From the NCBI GenBank assembly GCA_016869145.1, contig VGEU01000008.1, positions 1 through 62,158 of the forward strand: DNA of 62,158 bases. Direction: 5' to 3'. Shown here in pieces: positions 1 to 8,649 of the stretch (positions within the stretch are counted from its first letter, which is position 1; each line of letters opens with the position of its first letter). Below the pieces are notes generated by a model, which was not told where the DNA came from, did no database searches, and saw only the letters and a list, made by a program, of their open reading frames with translations. This DNA is from Alphaproteobacteria bacterium (GTDB taxonomy: Bacteria > Pseudomonadota > Alphaproteobacteria > MPNO01 > VGEU01). A program made the translations under genes and the position numbers.

Positions 1-102
1 CTCAAAGACTGGCGGCGCATCGCAACCAGATACGACAAACTCGCCGCAAACTATCTCAGCGCAGCCTTCCTCGCCGCCGCCCTCATCTACTGGAGCAAAT
101 GA
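1..102 (+). CDS. IS5-family transposase, C-terminal fragment
   Basis: The first 33 codons, read in frame from base 1, contain LKDWRRIATRYDKLA. This is the conserved C-terminal block of IS5-type DDE transposases, just past the catalytic glutamate region. It is followed by a hydrophobic tail and TGA at 100-102. The catalytic DDE residues are not visible because the gene enters from the left edge. Only the C-terminus is present here, so activity cannot be judged. Confidence 0.75.
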   Translation, partial: LKDWRRIATRYDKLAANYLSAAFLAAALIYWSK

Positions 103-111
103 GTCCAGACC
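1..111 (+). mobile_element. 3' end of an IS5-family insertion sequence
   Basis: The window opens inside an insertion sequence: a transposase C-terminus (1-102) followed at once by a terminal sequence, GAGTCCAGACC, at 101-111. The next four bases, CTAG (112-115), fit the YTAR target site typical of IS5-group elements and contain the TAG stop of the neighbouring ArgE-like gene. The rest of the element, including the other inverted repeat, lies outside the window, so the target duplication cannot be confirmed. The subgroup is inferred. Confidence 0.7.
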
Positions 112-1275
112 CTAGCGCACGCAGACCTGGTCGGCGAGCCGCTCCAACATCGCCTCGCAGCGCGCGATCTGCTCGAGGGCGACGAACTCGTCGGGCTTGT
201 GCGCCTGGTCGATGCTGCCGGGGCCGCAGATCACGGTCGGGATTCCGGCGGCATCGAAGAGCCCCGCCTCGGTGCCGAAGCTCACCGCCTCCGTCGCGTT
301 GGCGCCGACGAGCGCCCAGATGAAGCGCACCGCCTCGCCGGTCGGATCGGTGTCGAGCCCCGGGAACCCGCTGCCGGGCTCGAGCGTGATCGCCGCCTCG
401 GGATGGACGCGGCGCATTTCGGGGAGAAGCGTTTCGGTCGCAAACGCCTTCAGCGGCTCGATCGTGGCGGCGATTTCGTGGCCGGGGAGATGGCGCATCT
501 CGAACTCGAAGCGGCAGTCGGCGGGAACGATGTTGAGCGCCGTCCCACCGCGCACCGTGCCGGTGTGGACGGTCGACCACGGCGGGTCGAAACGCGCATC
601 GTGCGGGCCGTCGTCGCGGAACGTGCGTGCGGTGCGGCGGAGGAACGCGATCAGCTCGGCCGCATACTCGACCGCGTTCACGCCCTGGTGCGCGAGCGAG
701 GAATGGCACTCGAACCCGCGCACGTGGCAGGTCCAGCTCTGCTTGCCCTTGTGCTGGGTGACGATCCGCATCTCGGTCGGTTCGCCGACGAGGCAGAGCA
801 TCGGTCGTGCCGGGAGCGCGGCGAGATCGGGCAGTAGCCGCCGGACGCCGACGCACCCCACCTCCTCGTCGTAGGAGAGCGCGTAGTGGATCGGCCGCGC
901 CAGGCCGCGGCGGAGGAATTCCGGCGCGAAGGCGAGCGCGGTCCCGACGAAGCCCTTCATGTCGCAGGTGCCACGGCCGTAGAGACGGCCGTCGCGCAAT
1001 TCGGGCGCGAAGGGATCGGTGGTCCAGTCCTGGCCGTCGACCGGGACGACATCGGTGTGGCCCGACAGGACGACGCCCGGGCGGTCGGCCGGCCCGAGCG
1101 TCGCGACGAGGTTCGCCTTGCGCCGGTCGTCGTCGTAGCTCAACCGGCAGGCAATTCCGAGACCCTCGAGGTATTCGCGCACATAGGCGACGAGCGCGAG
1201 ATTCGAATCGCGGCTGGTCGTGTCGAACGCGACGAGGCGGCGGATCAGCGCGATCGTTTCGGGACGCGGTGCCAC
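112..1275 (-). CDS. argE: Acetylornithine deacetylase (ArgE/DapE family, M20 peptidase)
   Basis: This 387-residue zinc hydrolase of the M20 family probably removes an acetyl or acyl group from N-acetylornithine or a related N-acyl amino acid in the cytoplasm. Metal-site motifs are in the usual order: SGHTDVVPVDG (first His/Asp), YGRGTCDMKGF (bridging Asp), SYDEEVGCVG (catalytic Glu pair) and VGEPTEM. The dimerisation domain follows, then a C-terminal His in SIDQAHKPDEF. Length matches ArgE. The start is GTG, seven bases after the RidA stop, so the two form an operon. The TAG stop lies in the CTAG target of the adjacent IS, so the insertion spared the reading frame. True substrate is uncertain; there are no other arg genes here. 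Confidence 0.85.
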   Translation of the reverse strand: MAPRPETIALIRRLVAFDTTSRDSNLALVAYVREYLEGLGIACRLSYDDDRRKANLVATLGPADRPGVVLSGHTDVVPVDGQDWTTDPFAPELRDGRLYGRGTCDMKGFVGTALAFAPEFLRRGLARPIHYALSYDEEVGCVGVRRLLPDLAALPARPMLCLVGEPTEMRIVTQHKGKQSWTCHVRGFECHSSLAHQGVNAVEYAAELIAFLRRTARTFRDDGPHDARFDPPWSTVHTGTVRGGTALNIVPADCRFEFEMRHLPGHEIAATIEPLKAFATETLLPEMRRVHPEAAITLEPGSGFPGLDTDPTGEAVRFIWALVGANATEAVSFGTEAGLFDAAGIPTVICGPGSIDQAHKPDEFVALEQIARCEAMLERLADQVCVR

Positions 1276-1282
1276 GGCGCGC

Positions 1283-1660
1283 TCAATCGAGGATGGCGAT
1301 GGCCTCGATCTCCATCACGAGCTCGCGTCGGACCATCGCATGCACCACCACGGTCGTCGCGGCCGGGAAGGGCGGGCTGAAATATTGCGGCCGGATCTCG
1401 AGGATCGCCGGGAACTGCGAGCCGTCGGTCAGGAAGACGTTGAGCTTGACGATGTCGTCCATCTTGCCGCCGGCGGCGGTGATGCAGGACCTCAGATACT
1501 TGAAGATGCTGTGGGCCTGCGCATAGGGGTCGAGATTGCCCTTGTCGGCCTCGTTGGGCGCGGTCTGGCCGGAGATGAAGACGAACTTGCCCTTCTTGAC
1601 GACGTGGCTGAACTGGCCCGGCTTCGGAACGTCCGGCACCGGTACGACGTCGAATCCCAT
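1283..1660 (-). CDS. RidA family (YjgF/YER057c/UK114) protein
   Basis: This 125-residue small cytoplasmic protein belongs to the RidA family, which as trimers hydrolyse reactive enamine/imine intermediates from PLP enzymes or act in specific catabolic pathways. Seen: HVVKKGKFVFISGQTA near the N-terminus, NIFxY-like spacing, LRSCITAAGGKMDDIVKLNVFLTD in pieces, and a C-terminal VVVHAMVRRELVMEIEAIA, all in the family order. The key Arg is present in VRREL. The start is backed by GAGGAGG seven bases upstream. It is the first gene of a two-gene operon with the ArgE-like deacylase. The subfamily looks closer to the catabolic RidA groups than to archetypal RidA, but this is not certain. Confidence 0.85.
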   Translation of the reverse strand: MGFDVVPVPDVPKPGQFSHVVKKGKFVFISGQTAPNEADKGNLDPYAQAHSIFKYLRSCITAAGGKMDDIVKLNVFLTDGSQFPAILEIRPQYFSPPFPAATTVVVHAMVRRELVMEIEAIAILD

Positions 1661-1762
1661 GGGAGCCTCCTCGATCGATTGCGGGCACGATTGTGGGCGT
1701 GCTCGGACAGGGCGTCAACGGACGGCGCAGCCGATCGCGCGCGCCCGTGCTAGGATCGCCGC

Positions 1763-2152
1763 GTGAAACGCATCCTCGCGTCGCTTGCCGTCACGCTCGC
1801 GCTCTCCGCCTGCGCGTCCGCGCCGGCGTGCCGCACGCAGACCGCGCTCTTTCTCGGGTCCGCGATCGGCAGTGCCGGCGAGAGCGTGAGCGAAACCGAC
1901 TGGGAGTGCTTTCTCGCCGATGCCGTCGTCGCGCGCTTTCCCGACGGCTTCACCGTCCTCGAGGCGACCGGCGTGTACCGGCAGCGCGCCGACGGCGCAT
2001 TGATCCGCGAGCGGACGCGCATTCTTCTATTCGTCCATCCTGACGACGAGGGAACCGGTGCTGCGATCGCCGCGATCGCCGAGGACTACAAGCGCCGCTT
2101 CCGGCAGGAGTCGGTTCTCAAGGTGGAGCAATGCGCTTCCTTCGCGTTTTGA
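1763..2152 (+). CDS. DUF3574 family lipoprotein
   Basis: This 129-residue secreted protein begins at GTG with a lipoprotein signal: hydrophobic core, then lipobox LSAC (Cys 17). The mature part has the pattern seen in DUF3574: TALFLGS, SETDWECFLADAVVARFPDG, FTVLEATGVYR, ILLFVHPDD and YKRRFRQESVLKVEQ. Function is unknown. There is little room for a leader: a CTAGGAT sequence at 1750-1756 could be a -10 element placing transcription start near the GTG. Its last 22 bases overlap the next gene, suggesting translational coupling. Confidence 0.7.
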   Translation: MKRILASLAVTLALSACASAPACRTQTALFLGSAIGSAGESVSETDWECFLADAVVARFPDGFTVLEATGVYRQRADGALIRERTRILLFVHPDDEGTGAAIAAIAEDYKRRFRQESVLKVEQCASFAF

Positions 2153-3677
2153 TCGCGATCGCCGTGGCGCTCGTCGCGGCCGTCCCGCCCGCCACCGCCC
2201 AGGGCACGGAGGCCACGGCGCTCGCGCTGCCGGGGGGCTGGCGCCACGACGGACGGATCGATGAGTGGCGCGACCGCGCGTCGACATTCGATCTCGTGTC
2301 GCACGGTGCCGGCGGGCGCCGCGGCCGCGTCTGGATCGCGCACGGTGGCGACGGGCTCGTCATCGCCGGCGCGGTCGAGGGCGGTGCGCCGCGGTTCGCG
2401 ACCGATGCCGCATCGATGCCGGCGGGCGATCACGTCGAGCTCTGGGTCTCGCTCGCCGATGCGATCGCGCTGCCGCCGATCGGCTGGGGCCATCAGTTCG
2501 GCCCGATCGCCGTCCCGCGCGCCGCCGACTGCGACGGCAACGTGAACATCCCCGACGAGGCCGCCTGCCGCGCCTGGCGGGCCCGCCAGGTGACCTATCG
2601 CCGCCATCTCGCCCGCCTGTTCGTCCGCCAATGGCAGATCGCGCCCGGAACCGTCGTCGAGACCTTCGCCGAGCCGGCGCTCGCGGCGATGACCAAGGAC
2701 GAGCGCGAGGCGGTCTCGCCGCTGTGGCGTCCGGACGCGCCGACCACCCGGTTCACGACCGGCACGGACGGATATGCGTTCGAGATCGTGCTGCCCTGGG
2801 AAGCGATGCCGGCCGCCGACCGGCTCGACCTCGCCCATGTCCGCATCATGGTCGACGTGTTGTCGCCGGGCGCCGTGCGACGCTACGGTCCGCTCGCCTC
2901 GACCGCGCCCGCGCGCCGCTACGGCGACATGAAGACGGCGAACCGGCTCCTCCTCGATCCGCCGCAGCCTTGGCGTGTCGGCCGATGCGCGGCCACCCTC
3001 GCGGCGGACGACTTCTACGCCGACGACGCGCTCCCGGGCTATTTCCTGCCGCGGCGCGAGGCGGTCCTGGGCGCGTTCTTCGTGCTCGAGAACCGACCGC
3101 AGGGCTACCAGTATTCATCCGAGCGCCCGTCACCCTCGGCCGTTCGTCACAGCCGCTTCGATCGCACGCTCGCACCCGATCTCGTGCTCTGCGGCCCGCC
3201 GCTCGCGGTGCGCCGCGGCGCCGCGGTCGAGGTCCACCCCGATGTCGAGGTCTCGCGCGCGGTCCGCACCACGCGGGTCGCGGGCGGGTTCATCCTGATG
3301 GATGGGCCGGCGACCGGGCTCGCCACGCGGCTCGGCACCGGGGTGTGTGGGGCCTGTCCGCGCATCTCGGTCGCGGCCTATTTCCTGCCCGCGGCGGGCG
3401 GCGCGCCGACGACGCTGTTCGGCGAATCGTGGATCGTCCCGGGCGAGAATATCGACAGCCCGTCCGGATCCATGGCGCGCATCGCGGTCGCCGACGATCT
3501 CCGCACGATCGAGGTCTGGTCGTTTGAAAACTGGGCGGAGGTCAAGTACTCGCGTGTCTGGCGCTATACGCGGCACTGCTACGACGAGGGCGCGCGGCAC
3601 TACGCGGAATGCGCGGCGGAGACCGGCGCCAAACCGCCCGCCGATCTCGCTTGCCGCCCGAGGAGGAGGAGCCCTAG
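2131..3677 (+). CDS. Exported CBM9-like domain protein, frameshifted near its 3' end
   Basis: About 515 residues once repaired. A Sec signal peptide (cleavage near PATAQG) precedes a domain with features of carbohydrate-binding-module-9-like/DOMON folds: HDGRIDEWRD near residue 35, then YAFEIVLPWEAM around residue 210. The C-terminal half has paired cysteines and no family I recognise. The open frame continues to 4533 through antisense sequence of two other genes, which is not credible. Adding one C near 3650 (GCTTGCC to GCCTTGCC) makes the protein end with LPPEEEEP and TAG at 3675-3677, in the gap before the next gene. It overlaps the upstream lipoprotein by 22 bases. Function unknown. Confidence 0.55.
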
Positions 3678-3681
3678 CGGG

Positions 3682-4176
3682 TCAGAAATACGCGATCAGC
3701 CGTCCGCACGCGAAGGCGGCGATCCAAAGGACGAGCGAGGCGAGGCCGGCACGGCGCGCCGAGGCCGGCGCGTCGCCGCCCGCGTGGCCCCAGTCGCCAA
3801 TGCGGCGGAAGGCGCCCGCGTGGAACAGCGCGATATTGCCGAGCGCCGCGGCGATGAGCAGCAGCTTGATCAGGAACACCGGGTTCTCGACGAAGGCGGT
3901 CGCCTCGGTCGAGAACAGGAGGAAGCCCGCCGAAACCGCGACGGCGAACGACGCCTTCGCGACCGGCAGCACGAGCGCGGCGAGGCGCTCGATCGCGATC
4001 GCCCGCACCAGGCCGAGGAGACGCAGATCGAGGATCAGGATCGCGCCGACCAGGATGGCGGCCGACAGGACATGGAGGACGTTCGCCGTCGGATAGAGCC
4101 AGATCGATTCACGCATCACCTGGCCGAGGCCCGAGCGCTCGATCGCGATCGCCCAGGCGGATCCGGAATGCTCCAC
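3682..4176 (-). CDS. DUF6644-like integral membrane protein
   Basis: This 164-residue protein has about four transmembrane helices. The N-terminal part contains the signature IWLYPTANVLHVLSAAILVG followed by GAILILDLRLLGL, typical of DUF6644 (formerly mixed with DUF2214/CopD-like proteins). Two more helices, FAVAVSAGFLLF and LIKLLLIAAALGNIALFH, and a last hydrophobic C-terminus follow. Function unknown, possibly related to copper or respiratory membrane proteins. It lies 12 bases downstream of the DUF6152 gene on the same strand, a pairing I recall from other Alphaproteobacteria. Confidence 0.65.
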   Translation of the reverse strand: MEHSGSAWAIAIERSGLGQVMRESIWLYPTANVLHVLSAAILVGAILILDLRLLGLVRAIAIERLAALVLPVAKASFAVAVSAGFLLFSTEATAFVENPVFLIKLLLIAAALGNIALFHAGAFRRIGDWGHAGGDAPASARRAGLASLVLWIAAFACGRLIAYF

Positions 4177-4188
4177 GCCCTGCGCCGG

Positions 4189-4573
4189 TCAGCGGAGCTC
4201 GGTCGTCTGGCCGGCGACCGTGATGCGCTCGGCGCGGAGCTCGACGGTGTCACTCTTGTGCGGATAGCCCATCACCGTCGCGCTCGTCCCCGGCTTGAGC
4301 AGGGCCTCGGGCAATCCACGGTTCTGCATCCGCGACGGCGGCGACAGGATCACGAGCCAGGTCTTACCCGCCACCTCGAGCCGCAGCGTGCCGTGCGGGT
4401 TGGTGTAGGTCATCTCGCGGATCACGCCGGTCAGCGTGAGCGGCTGGTTGGCGTCGTAGCTGCCCCAGCCGTGATGGGCGAGGGGCGGGCGAGGCGATGC
4501 CGATGCCGATACCGATACCGGCGCCGATGCTGATACCGATGCCGGCGAGCGCGAGACTTCCGATGCTGGTCAC
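4189..4573 (-). pseudogene. DUF6152 periplasmic protein, frameshifted behind its signal peptide
   Basis: The C-terminal 95 or so residues read as a DUF6152 protein: mature start AHHGWGSYDANQPLTLTG, then EMTYTNPHGTL and VILSPPSRMQNRGL. In the other frame, a GTG start at 4573 has a good ribosome site (GAGGAGG, eight bases upstream) and encodes a signal-like stretch of alternating Gly-Ile. The two halves meet near 4480-4490, in a G-rich stretch that includes a run of four Gs, and are joined by inserting two bases or deleting one. The Gly-Ile leader comes from a hexanucleotide repeat (4497-4554). The protein is probably periplasmic with its two histidines at the mature N-terminus. It is either a sequencing indel or a broken gene. 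Confidence 0.55.
4497..4554. repeat. Imperfect hexanucleotide repeat (GATGCC/GATACC)
   Basis: About nine imperfect tandem units of GATGCC, GATACC, GGCGCC or GATGCT. On the minus strand they encode an alternating Gly-Ile/Ser-Ile stretch inside the signal peptide of the DUF6152 gene. Unit length is a multiple of three, so copy-number change would lengthen or shorten the leader without shifting frame. Confidence 0.7.
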
Positions 4574-4733
4574 GGGCCGTCCTCCTCGGTCGATGCCACG
4601 ATGCAACCGTGGCCACGATGCGACCGTGATAGCGCGCGGACGCGGCGACGTCGATGGTTCAATCTCGGATGGTTCAATCCGGCACGCGCATGCACTAGGG
4701 TCTGTCCTTGCGACGACCGCCGGAGATCGACCG

Positions 4734-5594
4734 ATGCACTGGACACCCCGCCGCGAACGCTTCCGCGCCCTCCTGGCCGGCGATGGCTGCTTCCATCCCG
4801 CCTCGGTGTTCGACCCGATCTCTGCCCGGATCGCCGCGGATCTCGGCTTCGAATGCGGCATGTTCGCCGGCTCGACCGCCTCGCTCGCGGTGCTGGGCGC
4901 GCCCGACCTCGTCGTCCTCACGCTCTCCGAGTTCGCCGGCCAGGCGCTTCGTATCAACCGCGCCGCCGGCCTGCCGCTCCTCGTCGATGCCGATCACGGC
5001 TACGGCAACGCGCTCAACGTCCGCCGCACGGTCGAGGAACTGGAGACCGCAGGCGTCGCCGGCCTCACGATCGAGGATACCGAGCTCCCGATCGCCTTCG
5101 GCGCCAAGGGCAAGGCGCGGCTCGTGCCGCTCGACGAGGGGATCGGCAAGATCCGGGCCGCCCTCTCCGGGCGCGAGGACAAGTCGCTCGCCGTGATCGG
5201 GCGCACCAGCGCGCTCGGGATGGCGGGCCTCGACGAGGCGATCCGCCGCGGGCGCGCTTACGAGGCGGCGGGCGTCGATGCGCTCTTCTTCACGGGCCTC
5301 AAGTCCGCCGACGAGCTCGCCGCGCTCTCGGCCTCGCTCCGCCTGCCGCTGATCCTCGGCGGCTCCGGCTCGGTCGGCGACCGCGCCGCGCTCGCCCGCG
5401 CGCGGGTGCGCATCGCGCTCCAGGGCCATCAGCCGTTCATGGCGGCGATCCGCGCCGTCCATGACACGCTGAAGGCGCTCCGCGACGGCACGGCGCCCGC
5501 CACGCTTCCCGGGCTCGCGCCGAAGGCCCTCATGGACCAGGTCACGCGCGAGGCGGATTACCAACGCTGGCTCAAGGATTTCCAGAGCGGTTGA
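4734..5594 (+). CDS. Isocitrate lyase/PEP mutase family enzyme (oxaloacetate decarboxylase-like)
   Basis: This 286-residue cytoplasmic (beta/alpha)8 enzyme belongs to the PEP mutase/isocitrate lyase superfamily, which makes or breaks C-C or P-C bonds in 2-oxo acids with Mg2+. Seen: metal/substrate loop LLVDADHGYGNALNV (family form DADTGYGN), GLTIEDTELP with the Glu of the EDK position, and VIGRTSALGMAGLDEAI. The close relative in Pseudomonas is an oxaloacetate decarboxylase, and this is my best guess. The His after DAD replaces the usual Thr/Gly. A possible CTAGGG -10 element lies at 4696-4701. It is monocistronic. Substrate is not determinable from sequence. Confidence 0.7.
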   Translation: MHWTPRRERFRALLAGDGCFHPASVFDPISARIAADLGFECGMFAGSTASLAVLGAPDLVVLTLSEFAGQALRINRAAGLPLLVDADHGYGNALNVRRTVEELETAGVAGLTIEDTELPIAFGAKGKARLVPLDEGIGKIRAALSGREDKSLAVIGRTSALGMAGLDEAIRRGRAYEAAGVDALFFTGLKSADELAALSASLRLPLILGGSGSVGDRAALARARVRIALQGHQPFMAAIRAVHDTLKALRDGTAPATLPGLAPKALMDQVTREADYQRWLKDFQSG

Positions 5595-5720
5595 ACAAGA
5601 GCGAAAGCCGGACTCGACGGATCGGCCCGGCCGACCCATGTTCTAGGTGGCCGGCCCGGTTGCGTCGCTAGTGCGGTCGCTGCCGGGCGGAACGGCCACA
5701 AAAAGGTTCAGGAGGATGCG

Positions 5721-6262
5721 ATGGGACTGTTGGATGACGTGATCGGCGCGGCAGCGAAATCGATGCTGGGCGGCCAGGGCCAGGGCGGCGCCTCGCCGCT
5801 CGCCGGCATCCTGATGCAGCTCCTCGGCGGCCAGTCCGGCGGCGGCGGTGGCAATCCGCTCGGCGGCCTCCTCGGTGGCGCCGGCGGTGCGCTCGGCGGG
5901 CTTCTCGGCGGTCAGGGCCAGGCCGGAGCGGGCGGGGGTGGTGGCAGTGCGGGGGCGGTGGCTTCGAGGGGCTGATGCGCCAGTTCTCGGGCGCCGGCCT
6001 CGGCGACGTGTTCAAATCCTGGGTCGGCACCGGCCAGAACCAGGCGATCTCGCCGCAGCAGCTCATGGGCGCGCTCGGCCAGGAGCGCGTTCAATCGATG
6101 GCAAGCCAGGCCGGCCTCCCGGTCGATCAGCTTCTGTCCGGGCTGTCGCAGCATCTGCCCTCGATCATCGACGCGATGACGCCCGACGGGAAGGTCCCGG
6201 AGGCCAATTCGATGCAGTCGATGCTCGGCGGCATCCTCGGCCAGCTCGGCGGCCGGCGCTAG
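5721..6262 (+). pseudogene. YidB family (DUF937) protein, frameshifted
   Basis: Two adjacent open frames (5721-5975 and 5975-6262) together make one YidB-like protein of about 180 residues: MGLLDDVIGAAA start, a long Gly-rich linker, then GLGDVFKSWVGTGQNQAIS and LPSIIDAMTPDGKVPE. The second frame continues upstream as GGFEGLMRQFSGAGLGD, so the true join is around 5945-5955 at a run of five Gs. Adding one G restores the frame. The function of YidB proteins is unclear. A strong ribosome site (AGGAGG) precedes the start. I think it is a sequencing error or a recent mutation rather than two genes. Confidence 0.7.
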
Positions 6263-6282
6263 ATCTTGATACGGATGCCGCG

Positions 6283-6948
6283 TTAGCGCTCGAGCACGCG
6301 GTCGGCGACGAACGGGTTGGTGCGCCGTTCGTCGCCGAAGGTCGAGAGCGGTCCGTGGCCGGGAAGGAACACGACCTCATTCCCGAGCGGCCACAGCCGT
6401 TCCCGGATCGAACGGATCAGCGCGGCATGGTCGCCGCGCGGGAAATCCGTCCGCCCGATCGAGCCGCGGAACAACACATCGCCGACCAGCGCAATGTTGT
6501 CGGTCGCATTGAAATAGATGACATGGCCGGGTGTATGGCCCGGGCAGTGATGGACGGCGAACGTCACCGCGCCGACAGTCACGGTGTCACCCTGGTCGAG
6601 CCAGCAGTCCGGCTCGACCGCCTCCGCCGCGATGCCGTACTTCCGGCCCTGATCGGCGAGCACCGACAACAGAAACATGTCCGCGCGATGCGGTCCTTCG
6701 ACCGGAACGGCGTAGCGGCGCGCGAGGAGGGCGGCGGCGCCGGCGTGGTCGATGTGGCCATGCGTCAGCATCACCTTCTCGACCGCGACGCCCTGTTCGT
6801 CGACCGCGGCCGCGATACGCTCCGGCTCGCCGCCCGGATCGACGATCGCGCCGCGGCGCGTCTCGGTGCACCAGACGATCGAGCAGTTCTGCTGGAACGG
6901 CGTGACGGGAACGATGACCGCCTGCATCGACGGCGTGCGGTCAGTCAT
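6283..6948 (-). CDS. Metallo-beta-lactamase-fold hydrolase (glyoxalase II-like)
   Basis: This 221-residue cytoplasmic hydrolase has the di-metal motif THGHIDHAG near residue 62, the third ligand in HHCPGHTPGH, the bridging Asp in ALVGDVLF and a final His in LPGHGP. The compact length resembles YcbL-type glyoxalase II enzymes that hydrolyse S-lactoylglutathione or related thioesters. It overlaps the upstream ThDP-enzyme gene by eight bases, so the two are co-translated. It is the only gene recognised here that ends with TAA. Confidence 0.8.
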   Translation of the reverse strand: MTDRTPSMQAVIVPVTPFQQNCSIVWCTETRRGAIVDPGGEPERIAAAVDEQGVAVEKVMLTHGHIDHAGAAALLARRYAVPVEGPHRADMFLLSVLADQGRKYGIAAEAVEPDCWLDQGDTVTVGAVTFAVHHCPGHTPGHVIYFNATDNIALVGDVLFRGSIGRTDFPRGDHAALIRSIRERLWPLGNEVVFLPGHGPLSTFGDERRTNPFVADRVLER

Positions 6949-8542
6949 AGACGGTCTCTGTGTAATGCGCGGGATCGACGACCGTCTCGATCACGGTGGG
7001 GCCGCTCGCGCGGAGCGCCTTCCTGATCTCGCGGTCGAGCGCCTCTCGCGTCCGTGCGCCGACCGCGGGCACGCCGAAATAATGCGCCGGTGGCTCCTCG
7101 TAGGTCTCGTTGAGGAGGAGCGTGCCATAATGGGCGAACTGGCGACGCTCCTGCTTCACCTTGATCAGGCTGAGCCAGCGGTCGTCGAGGACGACGAACG
7201 GTATCGCGAGGCCGTGCCGCTTGGCGACCGCGAGCTCGCCGCAGGTCATCTGGAAGCAGCCGTCGCCGAGGATGCAGACGACCGGAAGATCGGGCCGCGC
7301 GATCTTGGCCGCGATCGCCGCCGGCAGGCCGAAGCCCATCGACGACCAGCCATTGGTGATCAGGAACGTGCGGGGCGCGTGAGTCGGCCACTGGCTGGCG
7401 ATCTGGTGTGTGTGCGCGCCGACATCGAAGGCGAGGACGCCGTTCGCGGGGAGCGCGTCGCGCACGATGTCGATCGCCTCGTGCGGCGTGAAATGCGGCA
7501 TCGCCGGCCGGAGCGCGCGCTGATAGGCCTCGCGGTGGCTCGCGATCGCGGCCGCCGTCCATTGGTTGGCCGAGGCTGGAAACGCGGCGAGACGCGCGAT
7601 GCTGTGGTCGAGATCGCCGACCAGCTCGTGCGCGATCCTGACACTCGCATCGACATCGGCGTGCTCGATGTCGACATGGAGCACGGGGACCGGGCCGGTC
7701 CATGCCTCGTACTCGACCTCGATCGTGTCGTAGCCGAGCCCGACGATGAGATCGGCGCCCTGGATGAAGGTGCGCTGCACCTTGCGTTTGCTGCGCTCGA
7801 TGCAGCCGATCGAGAGCGGATGATCCTCGTCGATCAGCCCCTTGGCCATGGTCGTGGTGGCGAACGGCATGCGGTGGCGGTCGATGAAGGCGCGAAGCGC
7901 GCCCGGATCACGCATCCGCATGGCGGTGGTGCCGATCACCGCGACGGGCTTCCGCGCGCGGGCGAGAACGGCGGCGGCGGTGTCGATCGCCGCGTCGGAT
8001 GCCATCGGGCGGCGCGCCGGCACCGCGATCGCCGGCACGGCCTCAGTCGCCGGCGCCAGCGCGACGTCCTCGGGCAGATCGAGATGGACCGGGCCCTGCG
8101 GCTCGGTGAGGGCGAGCGTGATCGCCTCGGCGAGCGTCGATGCGACGCGGCCCGGCGTCAGCACGAACGTGCCCTTGGTAATGGGGCGGAAGAGCGTGTG
8201 GTGGTCGATCCACATCTGGATGCGCCGTCCGAGCTGCGCCTGGACGAGCGTGCAGGTGATCGCGATCATCGGCGAGCGGTCGAGAAAGGCATTGCCGACG
8301 CCGGTCGCGAGGTTGGTGGCGCCGGGCCCGAGCGTCGCGATGGCGAGGCCGGGGCGGCCGGTCATTCGCGCCATGACGTCGGCGGCGAAGCCGGCTGAGC
8401 CCTCATGCGCGGTCAGGACAAAATGCAGGCCGCCGAGCCGCATCGCCTCCATCAACGGCAGCACATTCCCGGACGGGACGCCGAACCCGTGGGTGATGCC
8501 CGCGGTCTTGAGCGTCGCGACGATCAGATCGGCATTGTTCAT
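6941..8542 (-). CDS. Thiamine-diphosphate enzyme of the acetolactate synthase/decarboxylase family
   Basis: This 533-residue enzyme has the three ThDP domains in order. The N-terminal catalytic Glu is in LTAHEGSAGF, the central domain contains AVIGTTAMRMR, and the C-terminal cofactor site begins GDGCFQMTCGELA. The second half of that site normally ends in NN or ND; here it is VVLDDRWLSLIKVKQ, an Asp in place of the metal-binding Asn. The family includes benzoylformate decarboxylase, oxalyl-CoA decarboxylase and many unassigned 2-oxo-acid enzymes. There is no acetolactate synthase small subunit nearby, so a biosynthetic role is unlikely. It is co-translated with a glyoxalase II-like hydrolase, which may remove a thioester or aldehyde-derived product. 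Confidence 0.75.
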   Translation of the reverse strand: MNNADLIVATLKTAGITHGFGVPSGNVLPLMEAMRLGGLHFVLTAHEGSAGFAADVMARMTGRPGLAIATLGPGATNLATGVGNAFLDRSPMIAITCTLVQAQLGRRIQMWIDHHTLFRPITKGTFVLTPGRVASTLAEAITLALTEPQGPVHLDLPEDVALAPATEAVPAIAVPARRPMASDAAIDTAAAVLARARKPVAVIGTTAMRMRDPGALRAFIDRHRMPFATTTMAKGLIDEDHPLSIGCIERSKRKVQRTFIQGADLIVGLGYDTIEVEYEAWTGPVPVLHVDIEHADVDASVRIAHELVGDLDHSIARLAAFPASANQWTAAAIASHREAYQRALRPAMPHFTPHEAIDIVRDALPANGVLAFDVGAHTHQIASQWPTHAPRTFLITNGWSSMGFGLPAAIAAKIARPDLPVVCILGDGCFQMTCGELAVAKRHGLAIPFVVLDDRWLSLIKVKQERRQFAHYGTLLLNETYEEPPAHYFGVPAVGARTREALDREIRKALRASGPTVIETVVDPAHYTETVYD

Positions 8543-8649
8543 GGCGGGGTCCCGGTCGAAAGGCCGGGGATGTCATAACCGGCCGCCGCCGCAATTTCCT
8601 CAACTTTCGACGGCCGGCACGCGGCCCGGGCCGATGGCTCGCGCTCGCC

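Noticed and set aside
2131-4533. An 800-residue protein in one open frame.
   Set aside because: Its last 285 codons are antisense to two credible minus-strand genes, and a one-base repair ends it at 3677.
5975-6262. A separate small gene downstream of the YidB N-terminal frame.
   Set aside because: The frame extends upstream past its ATG in family-like sequence, so it is the C-terminal half of YidB.
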